Below are positions 51,250 to 56,939 of a DNA stretch of 56,939 bases, in pieces; the first letter of the stretch is position 1, and every line of letters begins with the position of its first letter. The stretch is from Nitrospirae bacterium GWB2_47_37. GTDB taxonomy: Bacteria > Nitrospirota > Thermodesulfovibrionia > Thermodesulfovibrionales > Dissulfurispiraceae. Below the pieces are notes generated by a model, which was not told the DNA's origin, did no database searches, and was given only the letters and a program-made list of their open reading frames with translations. Where the stretch lies: the NCBI GenBank assembly GCA_001803635.1, contig MHDU01000028.1:1-56939 (forward strand), written 5' to 3'. Both the position numbers and the translations under genes were made by a program.

Positions 51250-51609
51250 TTATGCTTTTACCGCTATTTCTCTTGCCTTCTCTTTAACCTTTGCTTCCTT
51301 GCCCTTCTTGTCTCTAAGATAATAAAGTTTCGCCCTTCTGACGTCGCCCCGCTTTATCACCTCTATCCTGTCTACGGAAGGCGAATGCACCGGGAATATC
51401 CTCTCAACGCCTACGCCGAATGATATCTTTCTCACCATGAAGGTCTCGCGTATACTGCCTCCCTTGCGTGAAATAACAACGCCTTCATAGGGCTGGAGCC
51501 TTTCTTTGTCTCCCTCCACGACCTTGACGTACACCCTTACGGTATCCCCTATGTTAAACTTCGGGACATCCTTCTTATAGCTCTCTTCTATAGGCTGTAT
51601 AAGATTCAT
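51250..51609 (-). CDS. rplS: 50S ribosomal protein L19
   Basis: 119 residues with [45 protein letters not shown] and [21 protein letters not shown], then [20 protein letters not shown], the standard L19 sequence at the 30S-50S interface. Located after trmD, as in most bacteria. Confidence 0.98.
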   Translation of the reverse strand: MNLIQPIEESYKKDVPKFNIGDTVRVYVKVVEGDKERLQPYEGVVISRKGGSIRETFMVRKISFGVGVERIFPVHSPSVDRIEVIKRGDVRRAKLYYLRDKKGKEAKVKEKAREIAVKA

Positions 51610-51636
51610 CTTTCTCCTCCGGATATTGGATTTTCG

Positions 51637-52395
51637 TTATTTTTCGTTCGAGCAAAGCTCGTTTATTATAGCATTATCTTCTTCGGTTAATTTTGCTTTT
51701 TTAAGAAGGTCTGGTCTTCTTTTCAATGTCCTTCTTATCGCTTCCCTTCTCCTCCATTTCGATACCTCGCCGTGATTCCCTGAAAGCAGGACGTCGGGAA
51801 CCTTCATGCCCTTGAACTCGGGCGGCCTTGTATAGTGAGGATAATCGAGGATCCCCCATGTAAAAGATTCTTCCTTTATCGACTCCTCGTCTCCCAGCAC
51901 ACCGGGTATAAGCCGGGCAATGCTGTCTATTATAACCAAAGCGGCCAGTTCTCCTCCAGTCAAAACGTAATCGCCTATGGAAATCTCCTCATCGACGAGG
52001 GAGTCGCGCACTCTTTCGTCGATGCCTTCATACCTGCCGCATATGAGAAGCAGACGCCGCTTTTCCGCCGAGAGATACGCCGACAGCGCCTCGGCCTTTT
52101 CCTGATTATACGTAACGCCCTGCGGCGTCAGGAGAACCGTCAACCGCTCTATGCCGTCCGATTTTACGGTATTCACAGCACGATGTATCGGCTCTATCTT
52201 CATGACCATGCCGGAGCCGCCGCCGTAAGGATAATCGTCCACGGTTCTGTGTTTGTCCGTCGTAAAATCCCTCGGGTTGCGGACATTCACGTCGAGCAAT
52301 CCTTTTTGGATCGCCCTGTTCAGGATGCTCTCTCCGAGATACGCATGAAAAATTTCGGGGAAAATGGTAATTATGTCGAATCCGGCGCCCATCAT
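51637..52395 (-). CDS. trmD: tRNA (guanine37-N1)-methyltransferase TrmD
   Basis: SPOUT-family methyltransferase preventing frameshifting. [23 protein letters not shown] at the N-terminus, [16 protein letters not shown], and the trefoil-knot SAM site [29 protein letters not shown]. The C-terminal domain has [12 protein letters not shown] and [13 protein letters not shown]. 252 residues. Two bases separate it from rimM. Confidence 0.98.
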   Translation of the reverse strand: MMGAGFDIITIFPEIFHAYLGESILNRAIQKGLLDVNVRNPRDFTTDKHRTVDDYPYGGGSGMVMKIEPIHRAVNTVKSDGIERLTVLLTPQGVTYNQEKAEALSAYLSAEKRRLLLICGRYEGIDERVRDSLVDEEISIGDYVLTGGELAALVIIDSIARLIPGVLGDEESIKEESFTWGILDYPHYTRPPEFKGMKVPDVLLSGNHGEVSKWRRREAIRRTLKRRPDLLKKAKLTEEDNAIINELCSNEK

Positions 52396-52397
52396 TC

Positions 52398-52904
52398 CTA
52401 TACGGCTTCCATAAGTTCAACTATCATCCTGTTCGACTCCACATCTATCTCTTTAACTACATCCCTTATCGCGGGGATAAGGTATTCCCTGTCCGCGCCC
52501 TTTATTGCATACACATCGTTGCTGCCCGTCTCTATTATAGCCGTAACATCTCCTAAATATTCGTCATTACCCGTATAAACCTTCATCCCGATTATCTGAT
52601 GCCGGTAATAAACGCCTTCCGGGAGATCAGGGATCACGGACTTCTTTACCAGTATCTCCGCGCCAAGGTACAGCCGGGCATCCTCCGGAGTTTCGCAGTT
52701 TTCAAAACGGATCAATAAGGATTTTTTATGCCTCCTTACCGATTTTATCTTCTTCCGTTCCGTCGCGCCGCGCGTCCGAACGGATACCTCGCCGAGATGG
52801 AGAAATATTTCGGTGTCGGAAATCAGCGGCATTACCGCCAATTCGCCCTTAAGGCCGTGCGCCCTCGATACCCTTCCTATGGTAATAAGTTCTTCGTTTT
52901 CCAT
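52398..52904 (-). CDS. rimM: Ribosome maturation factor RimM
   Basis: 168 residues, assists 30S 3' major domain assembly near S19. N-terminal RimM domain [21 protein letters not shown]-terminal PRC-barrel with [48 protein letters not shown]. Positioned between khpA and trmD as usual; a strong hairpin lies in the 67-base gap upstream. Confidence 0.96.
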   Translation of the reverse strand: MENEELITIGRVSRAHGLKGELAVMPLISDTEIFLHLGEVSVRTRGATERKKIKSVRRHKKSLLIRFENCETPEDARLYLGAEILVKKSVIPDLPEGVYYRHQIIGMKVYTGNDEYLGDVTAIIETGSNDVYAIKGADREYLIPAIRDVVKEIDVESNRMIVELMEAV

Positions 52905-52919
52905 GCGCCGAACAACAAG

Positions 52920-52946
52920 AAGGGGCGTTTACGTCAAACGCCCCTT
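52920..52946. terminator. 11-bp hairpin inside the ribosomal operon, between khpA and rimM
   Basis: AAGGGGCGTTT and AAACGCCCCTT around ACGTC. On the transcribed strand it is followed by CTTGTTGTTC, a weak U tract. It could attenuate rimM-trmD-rplS expression relative to rpsP-khpA, or be an RNA-processing site. Confidence 0.6.
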
Positions 52947-52971
52947 TAAAATTTCATTTATCGAACCGCTT

Positions 52972-53202
52972 TTATTCCAATATCTCGATCACGCAGCGCT
53001 TGCCGATCTTTGTGCCTGCCGCGCCGAGGATGGTCCTCATTGCGCGGGCCGTCTTCCCCTGTTTCCCTATAACCTTTCCGAGGTCTCCCTGAGACACCCT
53101 GAGTTCAAAAACCGTAGTTTTTTCGCCTTCAACCTCGGCAATCTTAACCTCGTCGGGCTTATCAACGAGTGCCTTAGCCATCATCTCGAGCAATGTCTTC
53201 AT
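52972..53202 (-). CDS. khpA: KH-domain RNA-binding protein KhpA
   Basis: 76 residues with one KH domain: [48 protein letters not shown], with the GxxG loop GKQG. Located between rpsP and rimM, the conserved position of this gene (YlqC). Binds RNA, usually as a partner of KhpB. Confidence 0.95.
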   Translation of the reverse strand: MKTLLEMMAKALVDKPDEVKIAEVEGEKTTVFELRVSQGDLGKVIGKQGKTARAMRTILGAAGTKIGKRCVIEILE

Positions 53203-53242
53203 CCTTCCACCTCCGTAGGGTTTAGAAAATTAAGACCAGGGA

Positions 53243-53482
53243 TCACTGCACTGCAGCTTTATTCAAAAGCCTCTTGACTGTATCCGTCGGCTGCGCGCCC
53301 TGCCCGATCCAATATTTTGCCCGTTCCGCATTTACCTTTATCTCCGACGGCTCTTTCATCGGGTCATACGTGCCGATAATCTCTATAAACGGCCCGTCCC
53401 TTCGCGTGCGGGAGTCCGACACTATTATCCTGTAAAAGGGTTTCTTGTGGGCGCCCAGTCTTGTCAATCTGATCTTTACCAA
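53243..53482 (-). CDS. rpsP: 30S ribosomal protein S16
   Basis: 79 residues beginning [42 protein letters not shown] and containing [22 protein letters not shown], a textbook S16. It follows ffh after 72 bases on the same strand. Confidence 0.98.
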   Translation of the reverse strand: MVKIRLTRLGAHKKPFYRIIVSDSRTRRDGPFIEIIGTYDPMKEPSEIKVNAERAKYWIGQGAQPTDTVKRLLNKAAVQ

Positions 53483-53554
53483 ACAATCACCTCCTGCGAT
53501 AAATTCCTGACGAGTTAAAATTGTAATATATTTGCAATAAATAATGCAATCATT

Positions 53555-54880
53555 TCAAAAAGGTATCTTGGGCAGACGGAAGCCTTTTTTGCCGCCGCCT
53601 TTGAACATCTTCATCATCTTTTTCATTTCCAGATATTGCTTCAGCAGCCTGTTGACGTCAGTTACGGTCGTGCCGCTTCCGCCGGCGATCCTCTTTCTCC
53701 TGCTGCCGTTGATTACGTTGTAGTTACGCCTTTCCTCCCCGGTCATCGAGTTGATAATGGCCTCTATCTTTACGAATTGCTTATCGTCCACCTTTACATC
53801 CTTCATGGCCTTATTCATGCCCGGTATCATGCCTAAGAGGTTTTCGATCGGCCCCATGCTCCTGAGTTTTTTTAACTGATCCCTCAAATCCTCGAAGGTG
53901 AAACTCTCCTCCATGATCCTCTTATGGAGTTTTTCCGCCTCTTTCTGGTCGAAGGACTGTTGGGCCTGCTCGATCAATGTAAGCACGTCGCCCATACCGA
54001 GTATCCTGCCCGCTATCCTGTCGGGATAAAACGGCTCGAGCATGTCTATCTTTTCGCCCGCGCCTATGAATTTTATAGGCTTGCCTGTTACGTGCCTTAT
54101 GGAAAGCGCTGCGCCTCCCCTCGCGTCTCCGTCCATTTTTGTAAGGATAATTCCGTCTATGCCTATCTTTTCGTTAAAGATCTTCGACATATTGACCGCG
54201 TCCTGACCGGTCATGGCGTCGGCAACGAGTAAAACCTCCTTGGGATTGACCTTCATTTTTATTTCGGTCAATTCCTTCATCAATTCTTCGTCAATGTGAA
54301 GTCTTCCGGCGGTATCCAATATTACGATATCCCTGCCCTCCGTCTTCGCCTGTCTTACCGCATTCTCGCAAAGGACTACGGGATCTTGCGTCTCCTTGGA
54401 ATAAAACACGGGTATGTCTATCTGTTTTCCGAGGGTTATTAATTGGTCGATTGCGGCAGGCCGCTTCAGGTCGACGGCCACGAGCATGGGCCTCCTGCCT
54501 TCTTTTTTGAAAAAACGAGCCAGTTTAGAAGACGTGGTGGTCTTGCCGGAGCCATGAAGGCCGATCATCATTATTATCGTAGGCGGGTTGGGCGCAAGCT
54601 GTATCCGTGTATTGACCGTTCCCAGCAGCGCGCAAAGCTCGTCGTTGACTATCTTGACTACCTGCTGTCCGGGAGAAAGGCTCTCCAGAACCTCCTTGCC
54701 GACGGCCCTGTCTCTTACGTGCTGAATAAAATCTTTTACTACCTTAAAATTTACGTCCGCCTCGAGCAGAGCAAGGCGTATTTCTTTAAGGGCAACGTCT
54801 ACGTCTTCCTCCTTGAGGAGTCCGCGACCCTTTAACTTTTTGAATATGCCGTCAAGTTTTTCGCTGAGATTTTCGAACAT
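53555..54880 (-). CDS. ffh: Signal recognition particle protein Ffh
   Basis: GTPase subunit of SRP targeting membrane proteins. N domain (residues 1-90), then G domain with GLHGSGKTTTSSKLARF (G1), VILDTAGRLHIDEELM (G3) and LTKMDGDARGGAALS (G4). The methionine-rich M domain has GMGDVLTLIEQAQ, LRSMGPIENLLGMIPGM and RIAGGSGTTVTDVNRLLKQ for 4.5S RNA binding. 441 residues. First gene of the ffh-rpsP-khpA-rimM-trmD-rplS-rnhB-dtxR series. Confidence 0.98.
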   Translation of the reverse strand: MFENLSEKLDGIFKKLKGRGLLKEEDVDVALKEIRLALLEADVNFKVVKDFIQHVRDRAVGKEVLESLSPGQQVVKIVNDELCALLGTVNTRIQLAPNPPTIIMMIGLHGSGKTTTSSKLARFFKKEGRRPMLVAVDLKRPAAIDQLITLGKQIDIPVFYSKETQDPVVLCENAVRQAKTEGRDIVILDTAGRLHIDEELMKELTEIKMKVNPKEVLLVADAMTGQDAVNMSKIFNEKIGIDGIILTKMDGDARGGAALSIRHVTGKPIKFIGAGEKIDMLEPFYPDRIAGRILGMGDVLTLIEQAQQSFDQKEAEKLHKRIMEESFTFEDLRDQLKKLRSMGPIENLLGMIPGMNKAMKDVKVDDKQFVKIEAIINSMTGEERRNYNVINGSRRKRIAGGSGTTVTDVNRLLKQYLEMKKMMKMFKGGGKKGFRLPKIPF

Positions 54881-54888
54881 GAAAACAA

Positions 54889-55218
54889 TTAACCGACAAG
54901 CGCGTCTATCTTAGCCTTAAGCTGCGGCTTCGGAACCGCGCCTACGATCTGGTCTACCTTCTCGCCGTCTTTGAAAAACATTATTGTAGGAATGCCCATT
55001 ATCTTATATCTGCTCGCAATATCCGAATTTTCATCCGTATTCAGTTTTCCGACCTTTATCTTGCCGGCATACTCTTTTGCCAGTTCTTCGACAGTCGGAG
55101 CGATCATCCTGCACGGCCCGCACCATACGGCCCAGAAATCAACCATAACCACGACGCCGGCCTTCAACACCTCGCTGTCCCATGTAGCGCTCGTAAGCTC
55201 GACAATGCCTTCCGCCAT
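54889..55218 (-). CDS. trxA: Thioredoxin
   Basis: 109 residues with the active site FWAVWCGPCRMIAPTVEELA (WCGPC), the cis-proline segment GIPTIMFFKDG and the C-terminal helix. No signal peptide, so cytoplasmic. It ends 8 bases before the ffh start, so may be co-transcribed with ffh. Confidence 0.97.
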   Translation of the reverse strand: MAEGIVELTSATWDSEVLKAGVVVMVDFWAVWCGPCRMIAPTVEELAKEYAGKIKVGKLNTDENSDIASRYKIMGIPTIMFFKDGEKVDQIVGAVPKPQLKAKIDALVG

Positions 55219-55300
55219 AAAGTCCTCCTTAAATCCGTTCGGTAAAAAGATTTAGAATTATAATTGCCTCGTAAATATTTTGTCAATTTACTCGAATTAC

Positions 55301-55329
55301 TTGAAAAAAAAAGCTTTTACGGATATTAT
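55301..55329 (+). promoter_or_regulatory. Promoter of the response regulator, probably leaderless
   Basis: TTGAAA at 55301-55306, 17-base spacer, TATTAT at 55324-55329; ATG at 55337, 7 bases later, without Shine-Dalgarno. Confidence 0.5.
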
Positions 55330-55336
55330 TAAATAC

Positions 55337-55867
55337 ATGACGATTCAAACCTATAAAATACTGATCGCGGACGACGAGGCTATGACGAGGGATCTCGTAT
55401 CCTCGGTGCTGTCTTCCAAAGGGCATAAATGCGAAATAGCCATAAACGGAGCACAGGCCCTCGATATGGCTCTTGAGAATGGATTCGACGCCGTTATTAC
55501 CGATATAGTCATGCCCGGAATGGACGGCATTGCCCTTACCAGAGAGCTTTTGAAAATCAATCCCGAACTCCCGGTTATGGTAATAACGGGATTCAGCGAC
55601 GAGCATTACTATGAAGATTCTGTCAATGCGGGCGCCTCGGACTTTATAAACAAGCCGTTTTCCATCGCCGAGCTTTTAGCGCGGTTCCAGAAAATGATGC
55701 GCGACCGTGAAATTATCAACGAGATAAAGGCGCGGGAAAAAGAGATAGAAAGGATCGGCGCGGAAATGATAGCAGGCGTTCAGCATGATTCGACACAAAG
55801 GGTGACGGCGCTGAAAAAAGAGATAGAATCTCTGAAAAAAAACTTGAAGGCCGGGCAAGCCGCATGA
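55337..55867 (+). CDS. Receiver-domain response regulator with coiled-coil tail
   Basis: About 176 residues from the ATG at 55337; a longer frame to 55280 would start upstream of the predicted promoter. Receiver domain: ILIADDEAMTRD acidic pair, VITDIVMPGMDG phospho-aspartate, VMVITGFSDEHYYED and FINKPFS with the conserved lysine, all intact. The C-terminal 55 residues are a charged coiled coil (INEIKAREKEIERIGAEM ... LKKEIESLKKNLK) with no DNA-binding or enzymatic domain, so it likely acts through protein contact. A histidine kinase gene starts 42 bases downstream and is the obvious partner. Confidence 0.9.
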   Translation: MTIQTYKILIADDEAMTRDLVSSVLSSKGHKCEIAINGAQALDMALENGFDAVITDIVMPGMDGIALTRELLKINPELPVMVITGFSDEHYYEDSVNAGASDFINKPFSIAELLARFQKMMRDREIINEIKAREKEIERIGAEMIAGVQHDSTQRVTALKKEIESLKKNLKAGQAA

Positions 55868-55909
55868 CTGCCGGCATCGAAATTTAAAGGCGTTATTTCC
55901 CATCAAGCT

Positions 55910-56939
55910 ATGTTCGGTAATTTGATAAAAAAAATCAAAGCAGGAAACCTATGGCACCTTGTATGGATGGGCGTCCTCGCCTCCGAAATTCTTACCTCTG
56001 CAATAGTATCGCTTATGAGCATCTTATTCCACGGAAGAATTACCGCCGACCTTATGATTACCGGCTTTGTTACTGCCTTGGTAGTTTCAGCAGTCGTTGT
56101 CGCTATGCTTATTTACTTTATCAAACAATTACGGAAAAACGAAGAAGAATTTAGGGAGGCGCAGGAGCAGGCTAACCGAAAAACAGAGATGGAAAACTAT
56201 GCAAAAAACCTCGAACATGTCATAACCCTCAGGACCGAGCGCCTGAATAATGCATTAAAGGAACTGCAGCAGCAAAAGGATTTTTCCGATAAGCTTTTAT
56301 CCGCCATAGGCGCTACGATAGCGGTTCTCGATTGCGAGGGGCGGATCGTAAGGGTAAACAAGGCATGGGAAACTCTGAGAGGATTCGGCGAAGGAGACGT
56401 AAAGGGAAAATACGTATGGGACTTCATGCCCGAAAGGTCCGTCCATCTGGCAAGAATGACCCTTGAGGAGATGCTCGTAAATAAAATTACAACCACATTC
56501 AAAATAGCCGTATTAACAAAAGACGGCAGGGAAAGAACGGTTTTAGCGAACAACGCGGTTATTGAAGATGAAAACGGAGATGTCAAATACATTATAGCTA
56601 CGGGCATCGATGTTACGGAGAAAGAAATGATGGAAGAACATCTGATGGAGGCGCAGAGATTGCAGTCCATAGCAACGCTGGTTACAGGCCTATCGCATAA
56701 TTTTAACAACATCCTCGTGGGCATCCTCGGATACGCCGGCCTGTTAAGGATAAAGCTTTCCGCATCCGAGACCCGGGATACCCTTCAAGATGCCGACGAA
56801 ATGTTGAAATACATAGATACCATCGAAAATTCCGTAAAAAAAGCGTCCGAGTTTATCAAACACCTCATGATGTTCTCAAAAAAGACCGAATACATGAAAA
56901 AAGATCTAAGTCTCGACGAACTGGTAGGCGACGTGCTGG
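55910..56939 (+). CDS. Membrane PAS-domain sensor histidine kinase (partial, runs off window)
   Basis: 343 codons are present with no stop. Two membrane segments (about residues 14-37 and 45-68, the second TGFVTALVVSAVVVAMLIYF) are followed by a coiled coil, then a PAS domain from about 118 (LLSAIGATIAVLDCEGRIVRVN ... TFKIAVLTKDGRERTVLANN). The dimerisation helix has LVTGLSHNFNNILVGILGYAGLL, the H-x-FNN type H box found in NtrB-like kinases, with its histidine intact. The ATPase domain lies beyond the window. Same strand and immediately after the response regulator. Confidence 0.88.
   Translation, partial: MFGNLIKKIKAGNLWHLVWMGVLASEILTSAIVSLMSILFHGRITADLMITGFVTALVVSAVVVAMLIYFIKQLRKNEEEFREAQEQANRKTEMENYAKNLEHVITLRTERLNNALKELQQQKDFSDKLLSAIGATIAVLDCEGRIVRVNKAWETLRGFGEGDVKGKYVWDFMPERSVHLARMTLEEMLVNKITTTFKIAVLTKDGRERTVLANNAVIEDENGDVKYIIATGIDVTEKEMMEEHLMEAQRLQSIATLVTGLSHNFNNILVGILGYAGLLRIKLSASETRDTLQDADEMLKYIDTIENSVKKASEFIKHLMMFSKKTEYMKKDLSLDELVGDVL

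Overview
This window looks like chromosomal DNA from a Gram-negative, probably uncultivated bacterium of moderate GC content. The gene content (ResB/ResC cytochrome c maturation, PPDK, a Tat-exported membrane NiFe hydrogenase, PilT-type ATPases, CheV) and a SecA insertion of roughly 25 residues after its 'GVIQHD' segment suggest Nitrospirota (Thermodesulfovibrionia-like) or a close relative. That assignment is inference; no rRNA marker is present.

Layout. 0-1 kb: a HicBA toxin-antitoxin pair cut by the window edge and a VapBC-like pair with a truncated PIN toxin. 1-6 kb: minus-strand envelope operon (amidase, GerMN protein, murI, rph, ftsH). 6.1-6.6 kb: gene-free stretch with a degenerate 24-nt repeat. 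6.7-13.5 kb: feoB-fur, a small membrane protein, two zinc dehydrogenases, cheV, a cupin. 13.5-24.5 kb: secA, two PilT-family ATPases with a pseudo-receiver, ppdK, an acyl-CoA synthetase. 24.6 kb: htpG under a perfect CIRCE element. 26.6-29.8 kb: accessory island (Fic protein, RelE/HigB-like TA pair flanked by direct repeats, DUF3800 protein, IS-end-like sequence, tRNA-Tyr remnant). 29.8-38.2 kb: tsaD, resC, resB, a histidine kinase without its histidine, trpE, pyrF, dcd. 38.3-42.2 kb: second accessory island with a DUF433/DUF5615 TA pair, a zinc-ribbon gene and a two-gene unit (PRTase-like protein plus large helical protein) bounded by 57-bp attC-like sites. 42.2-48.9 kb: hydrogenase locus hyaA-hyaB-hyaC-hyaD-hypC with hypF upstream. 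49-49.9 kb: truncated P-loop ATPase joined to half an attC-like site, then a BrnT/CopG-like TA pair. 50-55.2 kb: ribosome/SRP operon (ffh, rpsP, khpA, rimM, trmD, rplS, rnhB, a DtxR-type regulator) preceded by trxA. 55.3 kb to the end: a response regulator and the start of a histidine kinase.

Most striking observations. (1) The hydrogenase large subunit is one continuous 569-residue frame only if two in-frame TGA codons are read through. They fall exactly at both cysteines of the N-terminal CxxC nickel-ligand motif, and a bacterial SECIS-like hairpin lies at the right distance. This predicts a UxxU (double selenocysteine) hydrogenase. (2) A PRTase/helical-repeat gene pair sits between attC-like sites like an integron cassette, and its two genes lie in one reading frame separated by a single TGA; it is a candidate conflict system. 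(3) Heptanucleotide repeat arrays are embedded in frame in conserved genes, four of them in hypF. (4) Five genes have a near-consensus promoter whose -10 box ends 5-7 nt before the start codon, suggesting leaderless mRNAs. (5) A perfect 21-bp inverted repeat covers the start codon of a RelE-like toxin.
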